Shown: positions 1-9,131 of the stretch, piece after piece
Layout of the letters: each line of letters opens with the position of its first letter
Position numbering within the stretch: position 1 is the stretch's first letter
Assembly (NCBI RefSeq): GCF_009905435.1
Contig: NZ_JAAAMT010000006.1
Span: 1 to 64,000, forward strand
Reading direction: 5' to 3'
From: Pseudomonas sp. R5(2019)
GTDB taxonomy: Bacteria > Pseudomonadota > Gammaproteobacteria > Pseudomonadales > Pseudomonadaceae
DNA length: 64,000 nt
Notes under the pieces: generated by a model
Database searches by the model: none
What the model saw: only the letters and a program-made list of their open reading frames with translations
Told to the model about the DNA's origin: nothing
Program-made: the position numbers and the translations under genes

Positions 1-42
1 TCTACGACAAGCCCTGGGAGTGCGGGCGGTTTCGGAATCGCC

Positions 43-222
43 GGGGCCGCTTCGCAGCCCATCGCGGCCAGGTCCGCTCCTACATGGATTTCGGCGGTTC
101 ATCCCTTAACTGACTGGCATTGGGGCTAGCCCGCGATGAACGATGACGCGCAATACCTGTAAAACCGCGGCGTCCTTATCGCGGCGGTGCGGCGATCCGA
201 CGAGCCCAGCTCCTACCAAAGG
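43..222. repeat. REP-type palindromic elements at the left edge
   Basis: Positions 43-86 carry one arm of the GGACCTGGCCGCGATGGG family of Pseudomonas REP sequences, read here on the opposite strand and ending in CTCCTACAT. Positions 106-219 hold a second, degenerate pair: GGGGCTAGCCCGCGATGAAC on the left and GATCCGACGAGCCCAGCTCC on the right, facing each other. The TTAACTGACTGGCATTGGGG stretch at about 107-126 recurs in the nested palindrome at 6.6-6.85 kb. No gene could be assigned in 1-237. Confidence 0.6.
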
Positions 223-237
223 GAGGTGTGCTCGGGT

Positions 238-1662
238 TTAGTGCTTGAACATCACATGCCGCACCGTCGTGTAATCCTCCAGCCCATAGGCCGACAGGTC
301 CTTCCCGTACCCCGACAGCTTCTGCCCGCCATGGGGCATTTCGCTGACCAGCATGAAGTGGGTGTTCACCCAGGTGCAGCCGTAGTGCAGCCGCGCCGAC
401 ATCCGGTGGGCGCGGCCCACGTCCCGGGTCCAGATGGATGAGGCCAGCCCGTAGTCCGAGTCGTTCGCCCAGCCCAGCGCTTGTTCTTCATCAGTGAAAC
501 GGGTAACCGAGACCACTGGCCCGAACACTTCGCGGCGTACGATCTCGTCATCCTGCTCAACGTCGGCCAGCACGGTCGGTTCGAAAAAATAACCATCGCC
601 GTCGACCGGCTTGCCGCCCGTCACCAGGCGGATATGCGGTTGGGCGATCGCGCGTTCGACAAAGCCTGCGACCCGGTCGCGGTGCTGGGCGGTGATCAGT
701 GGGCCCAGCTCGGTGTCCGGATTGTCCTGCAGGCCGTATTTGATGCTGCTGACCGCCATGCCGAGCTGTTCCACGAAGCGTTCGTAGATGCCGTCTTGCG
801 CATAGATCCGGCAGGCCGCCGTACAGTCCTGCCCGGCGTTGTAGAAGCCGAAGGTGCGAATGCCCTCGACCGCCGCGTCGATATCGGCGTCGTCGAAGAT
901 GATCACCGGGGCCTTGCCGCCCAGTTCCATGTGCAGGCGTTTGACGCGGTCGGCGGTGCTGGAAATGATGTTCGAGCCGGTGGCGATGGAGCCGGTCAGT
1001 GACACCATGCGCACCTTCGGATGGTTCACCAGCGGGCTGCCGACGCTCGGGCCACGGCCGAACACCAGGTTGAGCACGCCGGCCGGGAAGATTTCATTGG
1101 CCATTTCCGCCAGCCGCAGGGCCGTCAGCGGTGTCTGCTCGGACGGCTTGAGCACCACGGTGTTGCCCGCGGCCAGGGCCGGGGCGATTTTCCAGGCGAC
1201 CATCATCAGCGGGTAATTCCACGGCGCGATGGAAGCGATGACGCCAATCGGGTCGCGACGAATCATCGAAGTGTGCCCCGGCAGGTATTCGCCTGCCGCG
1301 GAACCGGCCATGCAGCGGTTGGCGCCGGCAAAGAAGCGGAATACATCGGCAATCGCCGGGATCTCGTCATTGAGCGCTGCGCTGTAAGGCTTGCCGCAGT
1401 TCTTCGATTCAAGCCCGGCCAGCTCTTCGCCGTGGGCCTCGATGGCGTCGGCGAGCTTGAGCAACAGCAGCGAGCGTTCCTTGGGCGCGGTCTGTGACCA
1501 GCTGGCAAAGGCCGTGTCGGCGGCACGTACGGCGGCGTCGACCTGGGCTTCGCTCGCTTCATTGATATCCACCAGCACCTGGCCCAGGGCCGGGTTGTAG
1601 ACCGGCTGGGCGGCACCTTCGCCGTCGACCAGTTGGCCATTGATCAGCAATCGGGTTTGCAT
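238..1662 (-). CDS. patD: gamma-aminobutyraldehyde dehydrogenase (YdcW/PatD-like)
   Basis: NAD-dependent aldehyde dehydrogenase that oxidises 4-aminobutanal to GABA in putrescine breakdown. The product is 474 aa from the internal ATG chosen here, which gives the family N-terminus [11 protein letters not shown]; an upstream in-frame ATG would add five residues. Visible features are the WNYP cofactor-site motif, the general-base segment MELGGKAP and the catalytic cysteine in GQDCTAACR. The near end-to-end likeness to E. coli YdcW, including the tail [12 protein letters not shown], separates it from betaine or succinate-semialdehyde dehydrogenases. It is the last gene of the minus-strand ydcSTUVW-type operon, so uptake and oxidation of a polyamine-derived substrate are probably coupled. 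Confidence 0.88.
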   Translation of the reverse strand: MQTRLLINGQLVDGEGAAQPVYNPALGQVLVDINEASEAQVDAAVRAADTAFASWSQTAPKERSLLLLKLADAIEAHGEELAGLESKNCGKPYSAALNDEIPAIADVFRFFAGANRCMAGSAAGEYLPGHTSMIRRDPIGVIASIAPWNYPLMMVAWKIAPALAAGNTVVLKPSEQTPLTALRLAEMANEIFPAGVLNLVFGRGPSVGSPLVNHPKVRMVSLTGSIATGSNIISSTADRVKRLHMELGGKAPVIIFDDADIDAAVEGIRTFGFYNAGQDCTAACRIYAQDGIYERFVEQLGMAVSSIKYGLQDNPDTELGPLITAQHRDRVAGFVERAIAQPHIRLVTGGKPVDGDGYFFEPTVLADVEQDDEIVRREVFGPVVSVTRFTDEEQALGWANDSDYGLASSIWTRDVGRAHRMSARLHYGCTWVNTHFMLVSEMPHGGQKLSGYGKDLSAYGLEDYTTVRHVMFKH

Positions 1663-1680
1663 GAGGGTGTGCTCCATCAG

Positions 1681-2490
1681 TTATTTACCGCCACTGCCGG
1701 CCACGCTTTCACCGCCGCGGGTCAGGTAGTAGGCGCCAAGGATCGGCAGCATGGTCACCAGCATTACCAGCATGGCGACCACGTTGGTCACCGGCACATC
1801 GCGCGGCCGGCTGAGCTGGTTCAGCAACCAGATCGGCAAGGTCCGCTCGTGGCCGGCGGTGAAGGTGGTGACGATGATTTCATCGAACGACAGGGCGAAG
1901 GCCAGCATGCCTCCGGCCAGCAGTGCCGAGCCCAGGTTGGGCAGGACGATGTAGCGGAAGGTCTGCCAGCCGTCGGCGCCCAGGTCCATCGAGGCTTCGA
2001 TCAGGCTCTGCGAGGTACGGCGCAGGCGGGCGATGACATTGTTATAGACGATCACCACGCAGAAGGTCGCATGACCGATGACGATGGTCAGCACGCCCGG
2101 CTCGATCCCCAGGGTCTTGAACGCCGACAGCAGGGCGATGCCGGTGATGATGCCGGGCAGGGCAATCGGCAGGATCAGCACCAGCGAAATGCTTTCCTTG
2201 CCAAAGAAGTTGCGCCGGTACAGCGCGGCCGACGCCAGGGTTCCCAGCACCAGGGCAATCAGGGTCGCCAGGCAGGCGATCTGCAGCGACAGCTTGATCG
2301 ACTCCAGTACATCGGCGCGGGCGAACGCCACGTTGAACCACTTCAGGGTGAAACCCTGGGGCGGAAAGCTGAAGGCGGCGTCTTCGGTGTTGAAGGCGTA
2401 CAGGAAGATGATCAGGATCGGGAAGTGCAGGAACAGCAACCCGCCCCAGGCGGCCATGCGCAGGCCCAAGGACGCTTTTTCAGAGTGCAT
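1681..2490 (-). CDS. ydcV: ABC transporter inner-membrane permease (YdcV/PotI type)
   Basis: Second permease of a polyamine-class ABC importer, 269 aa with about six membrane helices. The binding-protein-dependent transport loop (EAA-type, around [20 protein letters not shown]) lies in the middle of the protein and is where the ATPase docks. I chose the ATG at 2490, preceded by GGGGG, over a TTG at 2514. This start overlaps the preceding permease gene by 11 bases, which fits translational coupling. The gene is followed after 18 bases by the aldehyde dehydrogenase gene. Substrate is inferred from the operon, not from the permease itself. Confidence 0.85.
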   Translation of the reverse strand: MHSEKASLGLRMAAWGGLLFLHFPILIIFLYAFNTEDAAFSFPPQGFTLKWFNVAFARADVLESIKLSLQIACLATLIALVLGTLASAALYRRNFFGKESISLVLILPIALPGIITGIALLSAFKTLGIEPGVLTIVIGHATFCVVIVYNNVIARLRRTSQSLIEASMDLGADGWQTFRYIVLPNLGSALLAGGMLAFALSFDEIIVTTFTAGHERTLPIWLLNQLSRPRDVPVTNVVAMLVMLVTMLPILGAYYLTRGGESVAGSGGK

Positions 2491-3430
2491 CGAAGGCCCC
2501 CAGGCGTTTGACAATGGACAGGTAAATGGCGATCAGTACGATCGGCACCAGGGTGAATGCGGCGGCCATGGGCATGTTGCCGATGGCGCCTTGCTGGGCG
2601 TAGACCATGCTGCCGATAAAGTAGCCGGGCGGGCCGATCAGTTGCGGCACGATGAAGTCGCCCAGGGTCAGCGAGAAGGTGAAGATGGAGCCGGCGGCAA
2701 TGCCCGGCACCGACAGCGGCAGAATCACCTGCATGAAGGTTTGCCGGGGCCTGGCCCCCAAGTCCGCCGAGGCTTGCAGCAGGGACGGTGGCAGGCGTTC
2801 CAGCGAGGCCTGGATCGGCAGGATCATGAACGGCAACCAGATGTAGACGAACACCAGAAAACGCCCCAGGTGCGAGGTCGACAGGGTGCTGCCGCCAACC
2901 CCGGGAATGCCCAGTATCAGTTGCAGCACCGGCTCCAGGTTCAGCTGCTGGACGAACCACTGGGCCACGCCGCCCTTGGCCAGCAGCAGGGTCCAGGCAT
3001 AGGCCTTGACGATATAGCTGGCCCACATCGGCATCATCACCGCGATGTAAAAGAACGCCTTGGTTTTGCCGCTGGTGTAGCGCGCCATGTAATAGGCAAT
3101 CGGGAACGCCACCACGGCGCTGGCCAGCGACACGATCACGGCCATGCTCAGGGTCCGCAGGATGATGTCGAAGTTTGACGGCTTGAACAGCGCGCTGAAG
3201 TTGGCCAGGGTCAGGTCCGGCGTCACCGCCATGGTGAAGTCGTCGAAGGTGTAGAAGCCTTGCCACAGCAAGGTCAGTAACGAGCCCAGATAAACCGCGC
3301 CGAACCAGATCAAGGGCGGAATCAACAACATCGCCAGGTACAGGTTGGGGCGCCGGTAGAGCAGGTTGGAGAAGCGCCGCAAGAGTGAATCATCCTGCGT
3401 CAGCGCCGTTTTTTTCAGGGCCAGGCTCAT
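2480..3430 (-). CDS. ydcU: ABC transporter inner-membrane permease (YdcU/PotH type)
   Basis: First permease of the importer, 316 aa. A charged N-terminal stretch of about 30 residues precedes the first membrane helix ([19 protein letters not shown]), and five further helices follow. The EAA-type loop reads [19 protein letters not shown] at about residue 220. It starts with ATG one base after the ATPase gene ends and overlaps the next permease gene at its 3' end. Gene order binding protein, ATPase, permease, permease, dehydrogenase is the same as ydcSTUVW of E. coli. Confidence 0.86.
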   Translation of the reverse strand: MSLALKKTALTQDDSLLRRFSNLLYRRPNLYLAMLLIPPLIWFGAVYLGSLLTLLWQGFYTFDDFTMAVTPDLTLANFSALFKPSNFDIILRTLSMAVIVSLASAVVAFPIAYYMARYTSGKTKAFFYIAVMMPMWASYIVKAYAWTLLLAKGGVAQWFVQQLNLEPVLQLILGIPGVGGSTLSTSHLGRFLVFVYIWLPFMILPIQASLERLPPSLLQASADLGARPRQTFMQVILPLSVPGIAAGSIFTFSLTLGDFIVPQLIGPPGYFIGSMVYAQQGAIGNMPMAAAFTLVPIVLIAIYLSIVKRLGAFDAL

Positions 3431-3431
3431 G

Positions 3432-4472
3432 TCACTGGCCCTCGCTCAAGGCGGTTTCCTGCAAAGCGGTCATGGCCTCTCGGGCCCAGCGGGCGGTCAG
3501 GCGCTGGCCGGGTTGATGGGGGCTACCGTTTTCCTGCCATTGGTTGTTGGCGTGGCTGATGGCGAGAATCTGGCCACTGTCCAGCTTCAGTTCATAGCGG
3601 GTGGCGCTGCCCTGATACTGGACATCCTGCAACAGGCCACTGACTTCGATTTCATGGCTGGCGACCGGGCCTTCGGCAAACCGGATGTGTTCCGGGCGAA
3701 TCGAGAAGGGCAGGCTGCTGCCACTCAGGTGCAGGGCCTGGTCGCCACGCAGCACATTGGAAGTGCCGACGAATTCGGCGACGAAGGTAGTGGCCGGTTT
3801 CATGTAGAGGTTGCGCGGGGTATCCACCTGCTCGATGCGGCCGCGGTTGAACACCGCGACCCGGTCTGACATGGACAAGGCTTCGGTCTGGTCGTGGGTG
3901 ACAAAAATAAAGGTGATGCCCAGCTGGCGCTGGAGCTTTTTCAACTCGCCTTGCATCTGCTCGCGCAGTTTCAAATCCAGTGCACCCAGCGGTTCGTCGA
4001 GCAGCAGTACCCGTGGCCGATTGACCAGCGCCCGTGCCAGGGCCACGCGCTGGCGCTGGCCGCCGGACAACTGCACCGGCTTGCGCTCGCCGTAACCGCT
4101 CAGGGCGACCATGGCCAGCGCCTCTTGCGCCCGGGCCAGGCGTTCGGGCTTGGGCACACCCTTGACCTTCAAGCCATAGGCCACGTTGTCGCGCACGTTC
4201 ATGTGCGGGAACAGGGCGTAATCCTGGAACACGGTATTCACGTCACGCTTATAAGGCGGCAGGCCGGCTGCTTCCGCGCCGTGGATACGGATAGAACCGG
4301 CGCTGGGCTGCTCGAAGCCTGCGATCAGGCGCAAACAGGTGGTCTTGCCTGAACCCGAGGGGCCGAGCATGGAGAAGAACTCGCCGTCATGGATATCGAT
4401 GGACACCCCGTCAACGGCCTTCACGTCGCCAAATTGTCGAGAGACTTGGGTGAACTGGACTGCAAGGGTCAT
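3432..4472 (-). CDS. ydcT: ABC transporter ATP-binding protein (YdcT/PotA type)
   Basis: Cytoplasmic ATPase subunit of the importer, 346 aa from the ATG at 4472; a TTG ten codons upstream is less likely. Walker A is GPSGSGKTT at about residues 38-46, the Q-loop is in VFQDYALFPHM, the ABC signature is LSGGQRQRVALARAL, and Walker B is LLLDEPLGALD. The C-terminal 110 residues form the regulatory TOBE domain seen in the spermidine/putrescine and CUT1 subfamilies (FSIRPEHIRFAEG). It lies between the binding-protein gene and the first permease gene. Confidence 0.9.
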   Translation of the reverse strand: MTLAVQFTQVSRQFGDVKAVDGVSIDIHDGEFFSMLGPSGSGKTTCLRLIAGFEQPSAGSIRIHGAEAAGLPPYKRDVNTVFQDYALFPHMNVRDNVAYGLKVKGVPKPERLARAQEALAMVALSGYGERKPVQLSGGQRQRVALARALVNRPRVLLLDEPLGALDLKLREQMQGELKKLQRQLGITFIFVTHDQTEALSMSDRVAVFNRGRIEQVDTPRNLYMKPATTFVAEFVGTSNVLRGDQALHLSGSSLPFSIRPEHIRFAEGPVASHEIEVSGLLQDVQYQGSATRYELKLDSGQILAISHANNQWQENGSPHQPGQRLTARWAREAMTALQETALSEGQ

Positions 4473-4546
4473 GGCGTGACGCTCGGAGCTAAGAATCTTC
4501 AAGCGCCAGCCTGAAGCTTCGGAGTCGAATGGGAGGTATTCGCGGC

Positions 4547-5698
4547 CTAGCGTCCTCCCATGATCGCGATATAGTCCTGGGTCCAGCGGCTGTACGGCAC
4601 GAACTTGCCGCCCTCGGCCTGCGGAGTTTTCCAGAAGGCGATCTTGTCGAACTGGTCGATACCGTTGGTGGCGCAGCCTTCAGCTCCGAGCAACTCGCTT
4701 CCCTTGCAGGCCGCCAGTACCGCTGGCAACGACCCGAACCAGGCCGCGACATCGCCCTGGACCTTGGGCTGCAACGACCAGTCCATCCACTTGTAGGCGC
4801 AGTTCGGGTGCTTGGCGTCGGCATGCAGCATGGTGGTGTCGGCCCAACCGGTGGCGCCTTCCTTCGGAATCGTCGAGGCCACGGGCTGGTTGTCGGCTTT
4901 CAGGCCGTTGACCATGTAGCCCCAGGAGCTGGAGGCGGCGACGCCTTCGTTTTTCACGTCGCTCATCTGCACGGTCGCGTCATGCCAGTAGCGGTGGATC
5001 AACGGTTGCTGCTTGCGCAGCAGGTCTAGCGCGGCTTTGTATTGGGTTTCGTTCAACTCGTAGGGGTTCTGGATGCCCAGTTCCGGCTTGGCCGACTTCA
5101 GGTACAGCGCCGCGTCAGCGATATAGATCGGGCCGTCGTAGGCCTGGACGCGGCCCTTGTTCGGCTTGCCGTCCGGCAGGTTCTGTGGCTCGAACACCAC
5201 GCCCCAGCTGGTGGGCGGGGTCTTGAAGACGCTGGTGTTGTACAACAGCACGTTCGGGCCCCATTGGTACGGGGTGCCGTAGACCTGCTTGTTGACCACA
5301 TACCAGGCGCCGTCCTGCAGGCGCGGGTCGATGTTTTTCCAGTTCGAGATCAGCGCGGTGTTGATCGGCTGCACCCGTTTGCCGGCGATCAGGCGCAGCG
5401 AGGCGTCGCCGGACGCGGTCACCAGGTCATAGCCGCCCTTGGTCATCAGGCTGACCATTTCATCGGAAGTCGCCGCGGTCTTGACGCTGACCTTGCAGCC
5501 GGTTTCCTTCTCGAAGCCCGTTACCCAGTCATAGGCCTTGTCGCTTTCACCGCGCTCGATATAGCCGGGCCAGGCAACAATATCCAGCTGGCCTTCCCCT
5601 TTGCCGACCGCCTTGAGCGGTTCGGCAGCCTGGATGGCGACACTGGCCAGCAGGGTGGTGGTCAATGCGCTGAACAGTGCAGTCTTGTGCACGAACAT
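4547..5698 (-). CDS. ydcS: periplasmic substrate-binding protein (YdcS-like)
   Basis: Periplasmic binding protein of the spermidine/putrescine class that delivers substrate to the YdcUV permease. It is 383 aa with a Sec signal peptide of about 24 residues ending in the AIQAAEP region. It is very close to E. coli YdcS in segments such as IVAWPGYIERGESDK, KTAATSDEMVSLMTKGGYD and the C-terminus RWTQDYIAIMGGR. It is the first gene of the minus-strand operon; a gap of 74 bases separates it from the ATPase gene. The upstream 240 bases (5699-5938) are shared with the divergent YebE-like gene and should hold both promoters, though I saw no clear consensus. YdcS in E. coli has also been linked to poly-3-hydroxybutyrate synthesis. 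Confidence 0.9.
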   Translation of the reverse strand: MFVHKTALFSALTTTLLASVAIQAAEPLKAVGKGEGQLDIVAWPGYIERGESDKAYDWVTGFEKETGCKVSVKTAATSDEMVSLMTKGGYDLVTASGDASLRLIAGKRVQPINTALISNWKNIDPRLQDGAWYVVNKQVYGTPYQWGPNVLLYNTSVFKTPPTSWGVVFEPQNLPDGKPNKGRVQAYDGPIYIADAALYLKSAKPELGIQNPYELNETQYKAALDLLRKQQPLIHRYWHDATVQMSDVKNEGVAASSSWGYMVNGLKADNQPVASTIPKEGATGWADTTMLHADAKHPNCAYKWMDWSLQPKVQGDVAAWFGSLPAVLAACKGSELLGAEGCATNGIDQFDKIAFWKTPQAEGGKFVPYSRWTQDYIAIMGGR

Positions 5699-5938
5699 TG
5701 GGTATCCCTCTTGTTTAAATTAGGGTCGGGGCAACGTTGAACGGCGGACGCGGTACCGCTTGTTATAAGCGTAGTGCTGTTATCGGGGCTTAACTCGGAT
5801 CACTGCGGCGAAAATAGTCCGGGACCGTTTTCTTGAATTCTGGTGTCACAATATTTGTTTATCTCCCGCAAACGTATCGTCCTACTCTGGGTGCACTTTT
5901 CCTACTCAACAGTACGGCTCCCGTGGAGGTTCCCCCCG

Positions 5939-6619
5939 ATGATCACCCGTGGCTTGCTCGACCAATTGCTTAAATCCGGCAAGGACCTGCTGCAAAACCA
6001 GACTGCCTCGCGCCCTGGCAAATCCTCTTCATCAGGCTTGGGCAGCCTGCTTGGCGGTGCCGGTGGTGGCGCGCTGGCAGCCGGGGCCATGGGTTTGTTG
6101 CTGGGGAATAAAAAAGCGCGCAAGTACGGTGGCAAAGCCCTGACCTACGGCGGCTTGGCGGCCCTTGGCGTATTGGCCTACAAGGCCTACGGCAACTGGC
6201 AGGCGCAACAGCGCAGTGCGCCTCAGGGCGAACCGCAAACCCTCGACCGCCTGCCCGCGGCGCAGGCCGAAGAACACAGCCAGGGCATCCTCAAGGCGTT
6301 GGTGGCGGCGGCCAAGGCCGACGGCCATGTGGATGAGCGCGAGCGGGAGCTGATCGAGGGCGAGTTCGTCAAGCTCACCCAGGACCAGGACCTCCAGCAC
6401 TGGCTGCACGCCGAATTGAACAAGCCGCTGGACCCGGCCGACGTCGCCCGGGCTGCCCGCACGCCGGAGATGGCGGCCGAGATGTACATCGCCAGCGTCA
6501 TGCTGGTCGATGAGGAGCATTTCATGGAGCGCGCCTACCTCGATGAGCTGGCCCGCCAGCTGGCGCTGGACCCTGCCTTGAAAGTCGAGCTGGAAAATCA
6601 GGTGCGCCTGGCGACTTGA
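5939..6619 (+). CDS. YebE-type (DUF533) membrane protein with a TerB-like domain
   Basis: Probable inner-membrane protein, 226 aa. The start is the ATG at 5939 behind GGAGG; the longer in-frame stretch upstream lacks a ribosome site. The N-terminal 30 residues are polar. A Gly/Ala-rich segment (residues about 38-57) and a second apolar stretch (about 67-85, LTYGGLAALGVLAYKAYG) suggest two membrane passes. The C-terminal half (about 110-225) is helical and TerB-like: LVAAAKADGHVDERERELI resembles the acidic helix-turn of that fold. The function is not established. It is transcribed alone, divergent from the ydc operon. Confidence 0.75.
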   Translation: MITRGLLDQLLKSGKDLLQNQTASRPGKSSSSGLGSLLGGAGGGALAAGAMGLLLGNKKARKYGGKALTYGGLAALGVLAYKAYGNWQAQQRSAPQGEPQTLDRLPAAQAEEHSQGILKALVAAAKADGHVDERERELIEGEFVKLTQDQDLQHWLHAELNKPLDPADVARAARTPEMAAEMYIASVMLVDEEHFMERAYLDELARQLALDPALKVELENQVRLAT

Positions 6620-6623
6620 AAAG

Positions 6624-6846
6624 TAAGACCCAATGCCCGTCAGCGAGTAGGAGCCGGGCTTGCCCCAATACCAGTCAGTTAAGGCATAGACTTGTGGGAG
6701 CGGATTTATCCGCGAATGAGCGCACCGCGTTTTTTCAGGCATTGCGCGTCGTGTTCATTCGCGGATAAATCCGCTCCCACATGGATCTCGCCTTAACTGA
6801 CCGGCATTGGGGCGAGCCCGGCTCCTACACACGGGCATTGAGACCT
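6624..6846. repeat. about 220-bp nested imperfect palindrome built from several REP layers
   Basis: This fills most of the 347-base gap before wspA. The left arms, in order, are AGACCCAATGCCCGT (6626-6640), a REP arm GTAGGAGCCGGGCTTGCCCC (from 6647), the unit CAGTCAGTTAAGGC, and then GAGCGGATTTATCCGCGAAT. The right side carries the reverse complements in mirror order: ATTCGCGGATAAATCCGCTC, GCCTTAACTGACCGG, GGGGCGAGCCCGGCTCCTAC and ACGGGCATTGAGACCT. A small loop remains in the centre. After it, 6847-6967 holds a TATACT -10-like box at 6918-6923 and the wspA ribosome site. Confidence 0.8.
6694..6780. repeat. REPIN (inner pair of the nested palindrome)
   Basis: Two inverted REP units, each with the core GAGCGGATTTATCCGCG, face each other across a loop of about 36 bases. 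The same unit recurs at 22.4, 36.3, 46.7, 56.7 and 61.7 kb. Confidence 0.85.
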
Positions 6847-6967
6847 GTGTCCTGTTCTGTAAGTAAAAGTCCCCAAGAGTGTCAGAAAGTTAACAGCTAA
6901 TCGCTATATCGCTCGGATATACTCCGCGCATTTTAGCTGGCTGGCGACCAACACTTGAGGGCTGACT

Positions 6968-8590
6968 GTGAAAAACTGGACTTTGCGCCAACGGATCCTG
7001 GCGAGTTTCGCCGTGATTATCGCGATCATGCTGTTGATGGTGGTTGCTTCCTACTCCCGGCTGTTGGCCATCGAATCCAGTGAACAAACAGTCCGTACCG
7101 ACAGCGTCCCCGGGGTCTACTACAGCTCGATGATCCGCAGTGCCTGGGTCGACACCTATGTCCTGACCCAGCAAATCGTGGGGCTGAGCGATCAGCACGT
7201 GATTACGACTGCCGACCTTGAGCAGTACAAGAGCTTTGACGAGCGCTTGAAAACCCAGATGGAAAACTACCGTGGCACCATCAAGCGGCAGGATGATGCC
7301 GCCAATTTCGAGCAGTTCGCCCAACTGCAGGAAGCCTACGCGCTGACGATCGAGCAGACGCTGGACGCCTACCGGAACAAGGATTACGCCCTGGCTGAGC
7401 GCTTGTTGAGCGAGGAAGTCACGCCGGCCTGGATTGCCGGGCGCAAACACCTCAATGGCGTGATTGACTTCAACCGTCTCGCGGCTGATGGCGCCACCCG
7501 CGCAATCGAAGATGCAGTCGCTGAAGCGAAGATCAGTATGGTGGTGTCGCTGTTGCTGGCGATCATTGCTGCCGCCGTCTGCGGCTTGTTGCTGATGCGC
7601 GCGATCCTGTCACCGATGCAGCGCATCGTCAAAATTCTTGAAGTCATGCGTACCGGTGACCTCAGCACCCGCCTGAATCTGGACCGCAAGGACGAATTCG
7701 GCGCGGTCGAAACCGGCTTCAACGATATGATGACCGAGCTCACGGCGCTGGTTGCCCAGGCGCAGCGCTCCTCGGTTCAGGTCACCACCTCGGTGACCGA
7801 AATCGCCGCCACTTCCAGGCAGCAGCAGGCCACTGCTACCGAAACTGCCGCCACCACCACGGAAATAGACGCCACTTCGCGGGAAATCGCCGCCACCTCC
7901 CGTGATCTGGTGCGCACCATGATCGAAGTGACCTCAGCGGCCGATCAGGCCTCGATCCTTGCAGGCTCTGGCCAGCAAGGCCTGGCCCGCATGGAAGACA
8001 CCATGCACCAGGTGATGGGGGCTGCCGATCTGGTCAATGCCAAGCTTGCGATCCTCAACGAGAAGGCCGGCAACATCAACCAAGTGGTGGTCACTATCGT
8101 CAAGGTCGCCGACCAGACCAACCTGTTGTCCCTCAACGCTGCCATCGAAGCCGAGAAGGCCGGTGAGTACGGCCGCGGCTTTGCCGTGGTCGCCACCGAA
8201 GTGCGTCGCCTGGCAGACCAGACTGCCGTGGCCACCTATGACATCGAACAGATGGTCCGCGAGATCCAGTCGGCGGTCTCGGCCGGTGTGATGGGCATGG
8301 ACAAATTCTCCGAAGAAGTGCGCCGTGGCATGTACGAGGTCACCCAGGTCGGCGAGCAACTGAGCCAGATCATTCAGCAGGTTCAAGCCCTGGCACCGCG
8401 GGTGCTGATGGTCAACGAGGGCATGCAGGCCCAGGCCACGGGCGCTGAACAGATCAACCATGCGCTGGCACAGCTGAGCGATGCCAGCAGTCAGACCGTC
8501 GAGTCCTTGCGCCAGGCCAGCTTTGCCATCGATGAGTTGAGCCAGGTGGCCGTCGGGCTGCGTGGCGGCGTATCGCGCTTCAAAGTCTGA
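6968..8590 (+). CDS. wspA: WspA, methyl-accepting chemotaxis-type receptor
   Basis: Surface-sensing transmembrane receptor that activates the kinase WspE. It is 540 aa with a GTG start behind GAGGG. Helix TM1 is at about residues 9-29, a periplasmic helical-bundle domain at about 30-188, TM2 at about 190-213 and a HAMP domain next. The cytoplasmic signalling hairpin has the conserved tip [20 protein letters not shown] at about residues 379-398. The C-terminus lacks a pentapeptide tether. It is first in a tightly packed run of six overlapping or near-touching genes plus wspR. In P. aeruginosa and P. fluorescens the Wsp pathway responds to surface contact and raises c-di-GMP. Confidence 0.93.
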   Translation: MKNWTLRQRILASFAVIIAIMLLMVVASYSRLLAIESSEQTVRTDSVPGVYYSSMIRSAWVDTYVLTQQIVGLSDQHVITTADLEQYKSFDERLKTQMENYRGTIKRQDDAANFEQFAQLQEAYALTIEQTLDAYRNKDYALAERLLSEEVTPAWIAGRKHLNGVIDFNRLAADGATRAIEDAVAEAKISMVVSLLLAIIAAAVCGLLLMRAILSPMQRIVKILEVMRTGDLSTRLNLDRKDEFGAVETGFNDMMTELTALVAQAQRSSVQVTTSVTEIAATSRQQQATATETAATTTEIDATSREIAATSRDLVRTMIEVTSAADQASILAGSGQQGLARMEDTMHQVMGAADLVNAKLAILNEKAGNINQVVVTIVKVADQTNLLSLNAAIEAEKAGEYGRGFAVVATEVRRLADQTAVATYDIEQMVREIQSAVSAGVMGMDKFSEEVRRGMYEVTQVGEQLSQIIQQVQALAPRVLMVNEGMQAQATGAEQINHALAQLSDASSQTVESLRQASFAIDELSQVAVGLRGGVSRFKV

Positions 8591-8597
8591 GCGGCCG

Positions 8598-9131
8598 ATG
8601 AGCAAACCTGGCTTGGCAAAAAGCACCGCGAGCGCGCGGGCTGGCCGCTTGTTTCTGACCTTTCGCATCGGTGCGGAACGTTTCGCCCTGGCCGTCACTG
8701 AAGTCGCCGAAGTGCTGCCGCTGCAGACGTTCAAGCCCATTGCCCAGACCCCGCATTGGGTCCGTGGCGTGTTCGCCCATCGCGGCGAACTGGTGCCGGT
8801 GATCGACATGAGTGCCTTGAGCTTCGGTCAGTCCGCACCGCAGCGCACCAGCACACGGCTGGTGCTGGTGCATTACCGGTTTGACCCGCTGCGCCCGCAG
8901 CTGCTGCTGGGCTTGATTCTGGAGCAGGCCACCGACACCTTGCGCTGCGATCCGGCACTGTTCCGTGATACCGGCCTGGATAACCGCGACGCCCCTTATC
9001 TGGGGTCTGTGCTCGAGGATGAGAAGGGTTTGTTGCAGTGGGTCAGTGTGCAGGCGCTGTTGCCTGATTCGGTGCGAGCCTTGCTGTTCCCGCAACCGCC
9101 GGCACGGCTGCAGCTGGGCGAGGAGGGGTGA
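8598..9131 (+). CDS. wspB: WspB, CheW-like scaffold protein
   Basis: CheW-domain adaptor that couples WspA to WspE, 177 aa. I start it at the ATG at 8598, seven bases after wspA; an in-frame codon inside wspA would give a longer but unlikely form. The CheW fold is visible in RLFLTFRIGAERFALAVTEV, in the PHWVRGVFAHRGELVPVIDM strand pair, and in a C-terminal strand. It ends overlapping the wspC start (TGATG). There are two CheW-like proteins in this operon (WspB and WspD), as is usual for Wsp. Confidence 0.9.
   Translation: MSKPGLAKSTASARAGRLFLTFRIGAERFALAVTEVAEVLPLQTFKPIAQTPHWVRGVFAHRGELVPVIDMSALSFGQSAPQRTSTRLVLVHYRFDPLRPQLLLGLILEQATDTLRCDPALFRDTGLDNRDAPYLGSVLEDEKGLLQWVSVQALLPDSVRALLFPQPPARLQLGEEG

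Noticed and set aside
1..111. An open frame (YDKPWECG-like) running in from the window edge
   Set aside because: It soon passes into REP sequence, no family was recognised and the context is cut off by the window edge.
2078..3178. Long open frame on the plus strand across the permease genes
   Set aside because: It is the antisense shadow of ydcU and ydcV in high-GC DNA; low-complexity His/Gln/Gly-rich product and no ribosome site.
5699..5938. Possible sigma54 promoter for the ydc operon
   Set aside because: No TGGCAC-N5-TTGC match on the minus strand; no promoter could be placed with confidence.
6680..6790. CRISPR-like repeat array
   Set aside because: Inverted not direct repeats with no regular spacers; REPIN explains it.
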